Shown: positions 11,561 through 22,219, counted from the stretch's first letter. The stretch: DNA of 64,000 nucleotides from Ctenosaura bakeri (GCA_948474755.1 CAOLHI010000563.1:525851-589850), one strand, 5' to 3'. Made by a program: numbers and translations. The notes: generated by a model from the sequence alone, not told the origin.

Positions 11561-12353
11561 TGTCATGGGCCCGGCTGGGCCCGCCGGACACCTTTGGGAG
11601 GCCGCCGCCGATGCGGGGGAAGGCCCGAACACCTTGGAGGCCGCCGCCGCCGCCGGGGGAGGCCTGGACACCTCGGAGGTCCCCGCCGACATGGATGGGC
11701 CCGTTAGCAGCGCCAGGGCTGGCCCAGGGCTCACCCCAGCGGGCGGGGCACCTGCAGGCTCGCTGGGGAGGGCAGGCCCTGGCTTCAGTCCAGGGGCTCC
11801 GCCCACCCGCGGCTCCGACTCAGAGGAAACTGCCGCCCCTCCTCCCACATTCTGGCAATGGCGGCAGGGGAAAGAGGCAGTCCGCCGGTCCTGGCGGCTG
11901 CTGGAGAAGTGGCTGCGGGCTCAGAGCTCTCAGCTGTGAGGCCAGGCAGCAGGCTGAGGACTCTCAGTTGTGAGCCCGAACATGATTGGTCGCTGCTGGA
12001 CCAGGGAGCTACTTAGGACAGGCGCTGGGAGAGGAGGACCACGGAGCAACAACCGTCGGTCTTCCGTGTCCTCCTCTGCCTGTATCCAGATCCAGCCCCT
12101 CCCTCCAGTGACCGTGTCCAGCCTCCCTGGCGGCCGAGCATTTGGTCTTTGCTTGGGTGAAGTAACCCTTTCTTTGCTTTAGGAAGTAGCCTGCATTTAC
12201 TTTGGGACTTAACCTTTGCTTTGGGACTGATTTACATTTGTGCTGGGGCTTGCCTGTGGGGGTGCTGTAACCCTCTGTTTACTGGCTGCTAATAAACGCT
12301 GTCAGCTCCAGCCGCTCGCCCCGCGTCTGCTTGGCCTCCACCCGCCGCTGACA
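11561..12353 (+). mobile_element. GC-rich solo LTR, 5-bp target duplication (Gypsy-like)
   Basis: The block runs TGTCATGGGC to CCGCTGACA, with a short inverted end pair (TGTCA/TGACA), and CAAGG stands directly on both sides (11556-11560 and 12354-12358). An AATAAA signal lies at 12291, about 60 bp from the 3' end. The first half is strongly GC-rich with GCC/GGC runs. No internal retroelement genes lie next to it, so it is a solo LTR. A 5-bp duplication fits Ty3/Gypsy or ERVL-type integrases; the Gypsy call is by general resemblance and is tentative. Confidence 0.75.
11565..11939 (+). other. Open frame inside the GC-rich LTR (no recognised product)
   Basis: An ATG four bases into the LTR opens a 124-codon frame rich in Gly, Ala and Pro, with a more complex C-terminal part ending WLRAQSSQL. 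An overlapping second frame (11509-11973) is also open, as expected for stop-poor GC-rich DNA. A short LTR-encoded leader is imaginable but nothing supports it. Confidence 0.15.
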
Positions 12354-12597
12354 CAAGGCAAATCAGAGAGCCCACTATCCCATGAAAAAACCCTTTCTAT
12401 CTGTGGTGTACTTCACTAATATTAACCTTCCCATGTGACCATCTGCTCTGCCTTTGCCAGTTCTCCTGATGTTCTACATGTCTCAAAACAGCATGAGTGG
12501 TAGGGAAATCTATCTGAGAAATCATTCTGGCATGTGTGGCTGACAGCAACCAAATTACCACTCAGCCTCAAAGTATCTAGCCCAAACTTACATTGGC

Positions 12598-13410
12598 TGT
12601 TATGTCACTCAAAAAGGTGGGTGACTTAGGGGTCCAACCGCAATGTCAGCACACCTGTGAAACAGTGGGGGATATTACTCAAAGAGAAGGACAGTGAAGG
12701 AGGTAACTTCATGAGATCTTTTATACCTATGTCTACTGGTACTAATGCAGGGAAAAATCATTCCCTAGAGATCCAAAATGTAAGCTTGCTTTTTTATTGG
12801 CAGAATTGCAATTGCACATCACACACCAGAAGTCCAAAGTCTATACACAAACGGGAATTGGATGGCAAGTTGGTGACCAGCAACCACTGTACTGTGAGCT
12901 GGCTAGCCCAAAACTGGGGTTTAAATACTCCTTTTCTGCCTGGAGGGCAATGGTGTTAATAGCTCTCTGGAGCAGTAAACAATGGAGGGTTTTTTAGAGA
13001 GGACAGTTGGGTCTGGAATGTGCTAATGGCCTTAGCATAGTTGACAAAGGGCTAATGGTAGCCCTTTAAAGCTCTGTAATTGCAGGACAGGTGTGGAGAC
13101 AAAAAGGAAGATCGTTGGTCAGAAGAAGAAGGACTAAGACAATCAGCTGTCCTGTGGAAATATCACAGATGCTATTGTTTCTAGGAATTGAGTCATTGAA
13201 GGCTAACTGTAAGTTCATTATCGCTGGAGTTTCCTGGTGATTTCCTGACTATGACCTGACTGTGCCTCGAGGTCTTTCCTTCCCTGATTTTGCAATGCAC
13301 GTTGGCCAGCTTTTTCCTCTTAGCCAGTGGGGCCATGTAGCCACTGGAAAGTATAAGTTTATATTCATGTCAATTAAACTGTATCAAAGTATGGGGGGTG
13401 AAGGCCCTAT
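12598..13410 (-). mobile_element. Solo LTR, ERV-like (same subfamily as 41282 and 58669)
   Basis: Left end TGTTATG, then GGTGGGTGACTTAGGGGTCC, matches the reversed 3' end of the LTR at 41282-42209. On the minus strand a TATA-like GAGTATTTAAACCC (12913-12926) and CCAATAAAAA (about 12790) sit in the same order as in the sister copies. The distal end is blurred; the last match to the sister 5' end is around 13400. Confidence 0.7.
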
Positions 13411-14098
13411 CCCAATTAAGGGGGGTAGGATAGACTAATCCACTATCAAAAGATTCCAGACCTAGGAGACAGAACTGATGCTGCCCTTTTTCACAGTCCT
13501 AGGGCTCATGACATATTCCTGCTTTTCTTCTCTAGGGCATGCAAGGGACAGCCCAGATCTGTAGCCAACCAGCTGAAGACACAGCCAAATGGAGAACAGC
13601 TTTTAATAGCCAGAAGTCCAAAATGAACTACTTCCATTTCCTCCCTCCAAACTAATTCATAACTTTAACTGCAACCATGCAACTTCTAAGGCAGCGGGAA
13701 GGGGAGGACTGGCTGGTACATCTGTGAGCTTTTGGAAGGAGGATTCATGGGGAAGAGAGGAGACCTTGAGGCCCTGTTAAATTAACAATGACTGGCGATG
13801 TTGCCAAAGTTCATAATCTCCTGGTTCAGAGTGGCTACAAATCTGCCTAGCTCATAAGTCTCGTGTGTACAATGAATCACATGTCATTTCTTTGTGCAGT
13901 TCTTTTGCAGGTCTAAATGTAAGACAAGCATCTGTGAATACTGGGAAAATTCTATTACAGTGTTGTCTATTTTCTTTTCCATGTTTGGGGCTATAATATC
14001 AGCTCAGAGCTTAATAAATATGTGGAAGACTGATTTACTATTTGTGTTTTAAATGTTATAATATTTCAGGCATGTCCATTCCTTAGGACTATGTCTAG
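13411..14098. other. Unassigned, possible further LTR debris
   Basis: CAGCTTTTAATAGCCAGAAG (near 13589) followed by TCCAAAATG resembles the poly(A)-signal region of the minus-strand LTR at 12598, so a second, more decayed LTR piece may be present. No ends or genes were found. Confidence 0.3.
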
Positions 14099-14361
14099 CA
14101 TAGAATCATAGAATCATAGAAATGTAGAGTTGGAAGAGACCCCAGGGGCCATCCAGTCCAACCCCCTGCCATGCAGGAACACCCTCAAATCAATCCCTGA
14201 CAGATGGCCATCCAGCCTCTGCTTAAAAGCCTCCAAAAGAAGGAGACTCCACCACACTCTGAGGCAGCATCTTCCACTGCCAGACAGCCCTGACAGTCAG
14301 GAAGTTCTTCCTGAGATTCAGGTGGAATCTCCTTTCCTGCAGCTTGAATCCATTGAATCCA
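14099..14361 (-). mobile_element. CR1 LINE, short 3' end
   Basis: It begins with repeated CATAGAATCATAGAATCATA, the reverse of the CR1 3' terminal repeats, and carries the conserved GTTGGAAGAGACC and CCATCCAGTCCAACCCCC. It is cut at the region encoding the last RT residues (about 14361). Confidence 0.9.
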
Positions 14362-14723
14362 TGAAGATGCAGCTTCCTTTGGCTGTGCCTGTATGTTATA
14401 TTTCTTTGCATTTTTTTAAAAAATATATGTAACGGAGAGATTGAGAACTTCTGTTTTATTTCTTTAACAGTCACAGTCTCACAGTAATGTCCATGCGTAC
14501 TAAGGCAGGTGTAACCAAAATATCCTGTTCGCAATCTTTAAATATGTTAAGGAACAGTTCAGTAAAGTGTTTTAAACTTCCAACGAAGATTCTAAATTGC
14601 ATGGTAAATATATTTTGAGCAAACTGGGAAAATGTGAGGAAAGCAAATCACACACATCCCAAACAAGCTGGTTTCAGGAAAGCTTAATATACAATTGTCC
14701 ATTTTTTAACCACCATCATCCTA
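14362..14723. other. No recognised gene or repeat
   Basis: AT-rich sequence between a CR1 end and a CpG-rich transposon. No feature seen. Confidence 0.3.
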
Positions 14724-15376
14724 GGCCCTTTCCGCACTGAGGCTTCTAGTGCAAGCGGGGGAGGCCGGCAAGCGCAAGAAGGCTCGTCCGGGAGGCTGCC
14801 GCTTCCCCCTCCTTCCTTCCGCAGGCGAAGGAACCAGCGGGGAAGCAGCACCGAAGGAGGCTTGCCGCGCAAGCCGCCCTCCCCCCATGCGAAGCGGGAG
14901 ACCTCGCGCCGGATTCCCACCCCGCGCACGCGCGCGAAGTGGGCGGTGTCGCGCCGGATTCCTCCCCCCGCGCACGCCGGATTCCTCCCCCCGCGCGCAC
15001 CGGATTCCTCCCCCCCGTGCGCGCGAAGCGGGCGGCGTCGCGTCCCCCACCCGCACGCACGCGCGCGCGAAGCAGGCGGCACGTCCGTCGCGCTACCTCC
15101 CCACCCTGCTCCTTCCTTCCGCAGGGGCGGAGGGAAGGAAGCGCAACCCGGCCGGCTCCCGGAGGCTCCGCATGAAAGGTAAGTGCGGGTGGGCTCCGGG
15201 AGCGTTGCACGAGCGCAGGGTGATTTTTGCTTGTACGCGAAAATCAAAAAACCCGCGCTCGCGCCGCTTCAGCCCCGTGAGCCGGGCGGAAGTGGGAGTG
15301 CGTCGTGCGGAGCGACGTTCCCACTCCCGCGAGGCTCACGGGGTATCGGCGCGCAAAGGCCCGTGCGAAAAGGGCC
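14724..15376. mobile_element. CpG-rich Harbinger-like element (family 3, 653 bp), CTA target duplication
   Basis: The ends are GGCCCTTTCCGCAC and GTGCGAAAAGGGCC, and CTA stands on both sides (14721-14723 and 15377-15379). The interior is extremely CpG-rich, with runs such as GCGCGCGAAG, in sharp contrast to the flanks. A sister copy lies inverted at 61037-61751, sharing the CGAAGGAACCAGCGGGGAA segment and the CCGTGAG...CTCACGGGG arms near one end. Long open frames on both strands come from stop-poor GC-rich sequence. Confidence 0.8.
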
Positions 15377-15461
15377 CTACCCAGCAAAGAATCACTGTCT
15401 ATCATATTTGCTATACCCTGCAATTTTTCCATTATGAACAGCTTGAAGAGAAATGTACCAA

Positions 15462-15657
15462 TTCTTTCTTTCTTTCTTTGGCTGTTTCCGCACGAGGCTG
15501 TTATAGCGTGATGATTCCACTTTCAACATCCTCTGGAATCCTGGGGTTTGCAGTTTTGGGAGGGGCCACCCGGCCCTCCCGAAACTGCAAACCCCAGGAT
15601 TCCAGAGGATGTTGAAAGTGGAATCATTGTGCTATAACAGCCTCGTGCTGAAATGGC

Positions 15658-15710
<53 letters not shown>
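15462..15710. repeat. (TTCT)n microsatellite split by a MITE
   Basis: TTCT units at 15462-15479 resume at 15659-15710 after the hairpin MITE. Because the tract is itself repetitive, the exact target duplication is ambiguous (TTT or longer). Confidence 0.9.
15480..15658. mobile_element. Hairpin MITE, family 1 (179 bp) in a microsatellite
   Basis: It runs GGCTGTTTCCGCACG to CGTGCTGAAATGGCC and is a near-perfect palindrome: ATGATTCCACTTTCAACATC on the left pairs with GATGTTGAAAGTGGAATCAT on the right. It belongs to the short subtype with the 8295-8474 and 22645-22824 copies. High arm identity suggests a younger insertion. Confidence 0.85.
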
Positions 15711-15711
<1 letters not shown>

Positions 15712-15870
15712 CTTTTTTGTCAGACATATTGTCTCAGGTGTATAGGTCCTTTTTAAAATCTAAATTGCTAATGAAGCTAGACTTGTAGTTGCTTAGCTTC
15801 ATAGGAGCCCCAGTTTTCAACATAAACAGAACCTTCCTGGAACAAAGTTAAGAAGTATCTAGTATCCAAA

Positions 15871-15947
15871 GCCATTTCCGTACTAGACGGTATAGTGCTA
15901 TTATTCCATTTTCAACATCCTGTGGAATCCTGGGGTTTGTAATTTGG
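15871..15947. mobile_element. Half of a family-1 MITE
   Basis: The left arm is clear: GCCATTTCCGTACTAGACGG, then ATTCCATTTTCAACATCCTG and TGGGGTTTGTAATTTGGG. The right arm is missing; the sequence changes abruptly into an LTR-like piece near 15948. Confidence 0.8.
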
Positions 15948-16012
15948 GCGACAAAGTGCTAATTCAGCCTTGATAGCTCTGTAACTGCTGGACTGGTGTG
16001 GAGACAAAAAGC
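15948..16012 (-). mobile_element. LTR fragment (subfamily of 12598-13410)
   Basis: GACAAAGTGCTAATTCAGCC, then AGCTCTGTAACTGCTGGAC and TGGTGTGGAGACAAAAAG, match the stretch at about 13043-13110 of the minus-strand LTR closely. Both ends are cut by other repeats. Confidence 0.6.
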
Positions 16013-16369
16013 CCAGAAAGAGTACATGAGTACATGTTAAAATATTTGAAGGTATTCCATGTTGTGGAGGGAGCGGGCTTGTTTTCTGCCACTCCAGAGA
16101 CCAGGACAAGGAGCAATGGATTCAAGCTGCAGGAAAGGAGATTCCACCTGAACCTCAGGAAGAACTTCCTGACGGTCAGGGCTGTCTGGCAATGGAATGT
16201 GCTGCCTCTGTGAAGTGTGGTTGAGTCTTCCTTCTTTGGAGGTTTTTAAGCAGAGGCTGGATGGCCATCTGTCCAAGGGAGTGCTTTGAGGGTGTTCCTG
16301 CATGGCAGGGGGTTGGACTTGATGGCCCCTGGGGTGTCTTCCAGCTCTATGGTTCTATGATTCTATGAT
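16013..16369 (+). mobile_element. CR1 LINE, 3' end
   Basis: The plus strand begins within the RT C-terminus (reading [39 protein letters not shown] in pieces) and ends GGTTCTATGATTCTATGATA, the CR1 3' terminal repeat. It is 5'-truncated. Confidence 0.9.
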
Positions 16370-16439
16370 ACAGCATCCTCTACTTCTCATGTTCCAGAGG
16401 AAATGATTGAGGGGAGACAGAATAAAAAAAAATGTTTTG

Positions 16440-16798
16440 TAAAAATGTCAGAAAACATTGTTGAGGAATGCTAACAAGAAGAATTGTGGGCTGATAAGAA
16501 TTTTCACCACTCTGCACTAATTTTGTGCAAAATTTGCACAGGGTTGTTTTGTGAATTTTTTCTACTCAAGGAACAGCATTTTCTATGCAATTATTTATTG
16601 TACAGAAAATGCTGATTCCTGCACAGAAAATGCTATTGGGGACTTATTCTCTGTAAAATTCACACCTGGGTGACTGAGATGGAAAACAGCTTTTTGCTTT
16701 TATTTTTTCTTTGCCGGAAACAGCTTTTTCCGTATAAAAAATTATATAAGAAATGCTGTTTTCTGTACAAAACAACCATGTGTGGATTTTACATACAC
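16440..16798. repeat. Unnamed dispersed repeat rich in TTTCTG/CAGAAA palindromes
   Basis: The stretch repeats short self-complementary words: GCATTTTCTATGCAAT, TGTACAGAAAATGCTG, CTGCACAGAAAATGCTA and AATGCTGTTTTCTGTACA. The segment GGGGACTTATTCTCTGTAAA has a counterpart at 27231 (TGGGACTTACTCTGCGTGAA) and a reversed one near 43530. The class is unknown. Confidence 0.45.
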
Positions 16799-16802
16799 TT
16801 TA

Positions 16803-17004
16803 GGTGCTTCTACCCTACATTGTTATAGTGCTATTATTCCACTTTCAACATCCTGTGGAATTCTGGGATTTGTAGTTTACTGAGGCCAAAGAGTTCTCTG
16901 GCTGAAAATTCTAAAGATCTTCCCTAAACTGCAAATCCCAGGATTCCATGGGAGGTTGAAAGTGGAATAATAATAGCACTATAACAGTGTAGGGTGGAAA
17001 GGCC
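16803..17004. mobile_element. Hairpin MITE, family 1 (202 bp)
   Basis: GGTGCTTCTACCCTACATTG on the left mirrors CAGTGTAGGGTGGAAAGGCC on the right, with the usual ATTCCACTTTCAACATCCTG arm. Flanks are TTA (16800-16802) and CTA (17005-17007), an imperfect 3-bp duplication. Confidence 0.85.
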
Positions 17005-17204
17005 CTAAGTCCTGAATTGAGAATAGACTTTAAAATAACTGAATGATTCTGAAGACTTTTTCTCAACAGAAGAAAAAAAATGCTAAATTTACTAACTGTT
17101 TCCTTTGAGACAAAACTTGGTGATGAACTACATCCCTAAAAATGATACACAGAGGTATATCACCTCTAGTACCAGAAGGGACAAATGGATGGGCAGATAG
17201 ACTC

Positions 17205-17239
17205 ATCCGTCCATCCATCCATCCATCTATCCATCCATT
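17205..17239. repeat. (CCAT)n short tandem repeat
   Basis: About eight tetranucleotide units, some with CTAT variants. A minus-strand frame reading through it has repeated WMDG residues and is an artefact. Confidence 0.8.
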
Positions 17240-17399
17240 TTGACTAGCTTCATCTTCCATTAATTTGTCCTATCCAGGCTGTGGAATTCCTGACTATAGG
17301 AAAATGCTGTCCTTCCCTCTTCTCCTTCATAGACAGGGGAAGACCTTCGTGATTATCCAAGTCTTTGGGGCTTTTTTGCACTATATGGTTATAGTGTAA

Positions 17400-17404
17400 T
17401 ATTA

Positions 17405-17463
<59 letters not shown>

Positions 17464-17464
17464 T
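17400..17464. repeat. (AAT)n microsatellite
   Basis: About twenty AAT units, lying at the 3' tail of the minus-strand SINE, where such repeats usually grow. Confidence 0.95.
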
Positions 17465-17750
17465 TTATTTATTTATTTATTTGTATCTGCCTCTCCACAT
17501 GGATCGAGACGGTGAACAACATGAAATACATTATACATTACAAATAGCATGTATTTCTATACCGCTTATCAGCTAAGTGCTCTCTAAGCGGTTTACAATG
17601 TGTTTTAGCTCATTGCCCCCAACAAGCTGTGTACTCATTTTACCGACCTGCGGAAGGATGGAAGGCTGAGTCAACTTGCAGCCCGGCAGGATAAAACTCA
17701 CAACCTTGTGGCTGCAGTACCGGCATTTAACCACTGCGCCTCCAGGGATC
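17465..17750 (-). mobile_element. tRNA-derived SINE with L2-like 3' end
   Basis: On the minus strand the head reads GGAGGCGCAGTGGTTAAATG (A box) then CAAGGTTGTGAGTTTTATCC (B box), followed by GTTGACTCAGCCTTCCATCC. It continues into GTAAACCGCTTAGAGAGC and GCGGTATAGAAAT, the typical 3' end of L2-type LINEs, so it used L2 machinery in trans. It sits inside a family-1 MITE. Confidence 0.75.
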
Positions 17751-17918
17751 CTTATTCCACTTTCAATGTCCTGTGGAATCCTGGGCTTTGCAGTTTAAGG
17801 AGGGGCCCTTAGAATTGCATCCAGAGAGCTCTTTGGTCTCAGGAAACTACAAATCCCAGAATTCCACAGGATATTAAAAGTAATAACACTATAACAGTGT
17901 AGGGTGGAAAGGCTCTTT

Positions 17919-18511
17919 GAAGGTTTTTTAATTGACTTGTGTTGCATTTTAATAATCATTCCCAAACATTGGAACAGGCTTAAAAACTGTTTTAAATTAC
18001 TGCTTTTTAAAATATTAGTATTTAATTGTTGTTGTTGTTTTTTTAAAAAAAAATTATCCATTTATTTTTTTCCTGCAACTTGTCTTAATGTAAAATTTTT
18101 GGAACTACATTGTGTACAACAGGTGTTAGAAAAGTTAATAGTCTCTCTAGTCTAGTATGCCCTATGACCAATGTGGTGCTGTAATTCACTAACGTCTTAT
18201 ATTTGCAGTTCTTATAGATAATAACTTGTTTGAAATCTTTTGGCCTCTTTAATTGATGAGTTTAAGTTACCAGTAAAATAATAACATTGTGTATACAGCC
18301 CTTGAAAATAAATAAGGCATAAAAGCTCTATGAGGGTTCCCAGAACTGGAATAAGAACAGTACTTACACAAGAGCAGCACTTGGACAAGAACAACAATTG
18401 AATTGAAAAAAAAGTTACAGGGCTTGGACAAATGAAACTGAACTATAAATAAAACCATAAAAGCTGCATAAAAATTAACAAGACTTGAAATAAATGAAAG
18501 CTGCAAGCTAT
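17919..18511. other. No recognised gene or repeat
   Basis: AT-rich, with poly-T and poly-A runs near 18030-18070. No frame or repeat end of note. Confidence 0.3.
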
Positions 18512-18968
18512 GGCCATTTCCCCAGGGCAAGGGAATCGCCCTGCACTGCTACTTACCAGGATCTTCTGGCTCCCCGGTCCAGTCCAGGCTGCTCTGGAGC
18601 AGCGTGTGGTCGTCGACCCACTCTGTTCCAGCATCCAAAATGGTGCTTCCGGTTGGTTGTGGGCCTCGACCAACTGCTGAAGCTCACCAGCCTAAAGTCT
18701 GCCCTCAGGGGGATTGTAGGCTTGCATTGGTGTGAGCCTGTGAATCTGCACAAGGGAGCAGGCTTGCAGTGGTGTGCTCCGTGCTTTTGAAAGATTGGAA
18801 AAATCAGGTCTTTCAAAAGCATGCTGGAGGACCACTTGGGGTCGTTCCTGGAGCAGACTGAGGTGCAGATCTACAGTAAGTAGTCCAATCCCAGTCCGCT
18901 CCAAGGTTCAGACGTCCTCCATGGAGGACGCACTTCACCATTTTTTTTTACCCCGTGTGGAAATGGCC
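18512..18968. mobile_element. Harbinger-like element, family 4 (457 bp), TAT target duplication
   Basis: It begins GGCCATTTCCCCAGGG and ends CCCCGTGTGGAAATGGCC, with TAT on both sides (18509-18511, 18969-18971). Interior landmarks GATCTTCTGGCTCC, GGTCCAGTCCAGGCT, GCTTCCGGTTGG and CATGCTGGAGGACCAC recur in the same order in the copy at 33669-34090. It is non-coding. Confidence 0.85.
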
Positions 18969-18971
18969 TAT

Positions 18972-19734
18972 ATGAAGATTTACAAAACTTAAATAAGCAC
19001 AGCACTTAATTAAGACAGCACTTGGAGAAAAAAAAAAAAAGAAGAACAAATAGTTAAATTACAAACAAGTCACAAGGTGATGATAGAAACCCAATAAATT
19101 AAATGATAGAAACTCAATAAAAAACACACCATACAATATTCAGTATCTAGTAATGTGCGGAAAAGTGAACAGGAGGTCAAAGGACACGCAGGGAGGGCAG
19201 AAAGTCGGAGTATTTGGGAAGGCTCAGAAGCCAATCTGTTGGAGAGCTATGGGCCAACTTTCCAGTGCCTCTTCCTCTTTGCTTTTGTAGGAGATATTGC
19301 GAATCAAGAAGCAAAGAGGCCCTGGTGACCCAGTTAATGCCAGCTGTGCTTCATTCCGGGTGCAACAGGATGGATTGCAGAGAGATGTAACGTTGCTTTA
19401 CATCATTTTAGATGTAACAATGAGTGTACTCCAATTGAGCTGACCTCCCTTATCAAGCTTCAACTGCCTTAGCGCTGGAGTACTTAATAAAAGCAAACGA
19501 AAGAGAAAGAAAGAGGATTTTGATTCTACTGACTGTTAAGTACTTTAAGCAGTGACTGTGTGCTAACCTTAAAGTAAATGATCCCAGACCTAGAGACTGA
19601 ATGATCAAGTACCATTAACAGAATAATTTAGTTCAGTGGAATACCTCGGTAATGAAATAAAAAAATGCATTCGCTGTTATTAAAGGTATTCATTTGTCTC
19701 TCTCACTGGAGAATTCGCCTACTTCCAGAACCTC
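18972..19734. other. Unassigned; LTR-like composition around 19150-19620
   Basis: A poly-A run lies near 19029. Around 19485 TACTTAATAAAAGC looks like a poly(A)/TATA-type element, and TGTAAC words recur near 19386-19424, so a decayed LTR is possible, but no matched ends were found. Confidence 0.3.
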
Positions 19735-20254
19735 GCCTACTACCTCATCTTGAATACTGTGTCCAGTTCTGGGCACCCCACTTCAAGAAGGATATGGTCA
19801 AGCTGGAGGAAGTCCAGAGGAGGGCGACCAAAATGGTGGGAGGCCTGGAAGCCATGCCCTGTGAGGACAGACTTAGAGAGCTGGGTATGTTTAGTCTGCA
19901 GAAGAGAAGGTTAAGAGGGGACATGATAGCCATGTTTAAATATTTGAAGGGATGCCAGAAGGAGAGGGCTTGTTTTCTGCTGCTCCAGAGACCAGGACAA
20001 GGAGCAATGGATTCAAGCTGCAGGAAAGGAGATTCTACTTGAACCTCAGGAAGAACTTCCTGACAGTCAGGGCTGTCCGGCAGTGGAATAGGCTGCCTCA
20101 GTGGAGTGTGGTGGAGTCTCCTTCCTTGGAGGTTTTTAAGCAGAAGCTGGATGGCCATCTGTCAGGATTGCTTTGAGGGTGTTCCAGCATGGCAGGAGGT
20201 TCGACTGGATGGCCCCTGGGGTCTCTTCCAACTCTACATTTCTATGATTCTATG
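19735..20254 (+). mobile_element. CR1 LINE, 3' end
   Basis: The plus strand encodes the RT C-terminus almost intact ([15 protein letters not shown], then [30 protein letters not shown]) with a frameshift near 19960, then the non-coding 3' end to CTACATTTCTATGATTCTATG. It is a fairly young 5'-truncated copy. Confidence 0.9.
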
Positions 20255-20387
20255 TGGGGGCAGATTTACATAACTTTTGTCAACCTTAGTTTACTTCCCA
20301 GCTCCACCCTGAGACACAGGGCTCTAGTAAGCTCCCAAGCAGACTCCTGTAATATCCTCTACATGGGGGTGCTCTTGAAGAAGACTT

Positions 20388-20590
20388 GATCCATTTCTGC
20401 ACTACGCTGTTATAGTGCTATTATTCCACTTTCAACATCCTGTGGGATTCTGGGATTTGTAGTTTGATGGGGCGAAAGAGGTCTCTGGCTGAGAATTCTG
20501 AAGGCCTCTCCCTCAACTGCAAACTGAGAGTTTCCACATGATGTTGAAAGTGGAATAATAGCACTATATCATTGTAGTGCAGTAATGGTC
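20388..20590. mobile_element. Hairpin MITE, family 1
   Basis: Left GATCCATTTCTGCACTACGC and right TTGTAGTGCAGTAATGGTC are the inverted ends, with CACTTTCAACATCCTGTG and its reverse in the arms. The flanks do not give a clean duplication. The terminal bases have diverged, so it is an older copy. Confidence 0.8.
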
Positions 20591-20849
20591 TAATTCTCAG
20601 ATAATACTCTAAGGTCCATTTCCGTGCCGTGTGTTCAACTGATGTACAACCAGTCTCCAAATGTAGGACCACAGATGGAACATTCTTTGGCACAGCAAAT
20701 AAATTTAAGAACCACAGAAAGAGCTCATTCCACCATTGGCAAGAAACCTAGGATCTACCCTGGGATACCACACCGTAATTGAGGAAGGATATCTAGCCTG
20801 GAATATTTTAAGCGTGGCTGGGATCAGTTGTTCCTTTTTGGCATAATGG

Positions 20850-20896
20850 AATCAGGCAATTGATAGCACTGTAACAGTGTAGTGTGGAAATGTCTA
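20850..20896. mobile_element. Family-1 MITE, right-end fragment
   Basis: Only TGATAGCACTGTAACAGTG and TAGTGTGGAAATG remain of the right end. The left arm is absent. Confidence 0.5.
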
Positions 20897-21111
20897 TAGT
20901 TTTTAAAAAGTGACTCAAGTTAATTCAATAGTTGCTAAGACAGGTTCATATACTGGGCTCATTTCATCCATTCGCCGTCAGACATCCAGTTTGCACATTA
21001 CACTGGGAGTGATTCTGCTAGCCTTGTGACCCCAAATTGTGCAAGTTACTCTCTAGGACCATTACTTTCTTGCATGTGAATAGACATCCATATGCTTGGG
21101 TTGATTGTAAG

Positions 21112-21364
21112 AGATGCCAGATCAAATGTTCGGGTTTAGATTCCACCTAAACATTTGGGAGAATTTTCTGATGGTGAAAGTGGTTTGGCAGTGCAATACA
21201 CTGCCTGGATGTGGGGTGGAGTCCCCTTCTTTGGAGGTTTTGAAATAGAGGTTGGGGGCTATCTTTTGGAAGTGCTATGATGGTGTATTCCTGCATGGCA
21301 GAATGGGGTTGGACTCAATGGCCCTTTGGGACTCTTCCAAATCTATAATTCTATGACTCTATGT
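21112..21364 (+). mobile_element. Old CR1 LINE, 3' end
   Basis: The order TTTAGATTCCACCTAAACAT, GGTGGAGTCCCCTTCTTTGG, GGTTGGACTCAATGG and ATTCTATGACTCTATG is that of the CR1 3' end, but divergence is higher than in the copies at 19735 or 44204, so this is an older insertion. Confidence 0.8.
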
Positions 21365-22219
21365 ATTTGGCAAGCTCAGGGGAAAAAAAATTCTGAAGAC
21401 TACCAAGATATCTGGAATGCAAGCTAAATATATTATGGAGTATATGGTGCACATTCTAATCAATCATATGCACAGGTTCAGAATGGGCTAGGAAATAAAT
21501 GGTTTTGCAGGCAAGGGTATGCCATTAGGGATGCTTGAGGAATTCAATCTTTGCAAATCCATAAATGAAATTACCTGATTTGCACTTCTTGGATTAATAT
21601 ACAGATAGGAGCTCAGCTATTCATTGGGCTTCACAGTTCTCATAACACTGGGATGCAATTCTTGGCACTTTGCAAATGGCAAAATAGGCATTTAAATACC
21701 AATTTTGATAGGGGCATTATTGTTGTTGTTAAAAAAATCAGATCATTTGGGAAATAAAATAGAATTATGGGTACACAAAGTACACAGTGCCTTAGACAGA
21801 TTCATGTGTCCCCAGGTACAGTTTAAATAGTATTAATTAAAAAAAACATTTATAGAATTCTGTCTTCCTTTTAAGCCTTAAGAATGGCATCAAAGAGGTT
21901 TACAATAAGACTAAAAAAATAAATAAATCTAAAATGCAGTCCTATAGCCCAACATGTTATGTAAATCCTGCAAACTCAGTCAGACTTTCTTCTGAGTAGA
22001 CTGGCATGGAGAACTGCACTGTAAAACAATTAAACTTCAATATTTCCATTACAACTGAAGGCAACATTTTGCAACGAATGAAAATGAAAATGTTAAGATT
22101 TTAATCTTACAAACAAAGAGTGCTAAATATAAGATTTGTGTGTTCCAAAGTTAGGTTGCTGGTATTGATATGAAGTTAGAGCAAAATGAAATGGCTTGAC
22201 TGCTGACTGGAAAGCTACA
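21365..22219. other. No recognised gene or repeat
   Basis: AT-rich, with scattered A-runs. I could not assign any segment to a family. Confidence 0.3.

Larger units (their letters stand above)
17367..17915. mobile_element. Family-1 MITE split by a tRNA/L2-type SINE
   Basis: The left end GGGGCTTTTTTGCACTATAT and right end CAGTGTAGGGTGGAAAGGCTC belong to family 1, with TTT on both sides (17364-17366, 17916-17918). The arms are separated by about 360 bp of SINE and microsatellite (roughly 17395-17748). The right half keeps TCCACTTTCAATGTCCTGTG and the CAGAGAGCTCTTTGG centre. Confidence 0.75.

Noticed and set aside
14749..15615. 288-codon plus-strand open frame
   Set aside because: It lies in a CpG-rich transposon where several frames on both strands are open at once; Arg/Ala/Pro-rich composition reflects base bias, and it runs on into a MITE.
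17465..17750. tRNA gene
   Set aside because: A and B boxes are present, but the sequence continues into an L2-like tail and lacks a foldable acceptor stem; it is a SINE.
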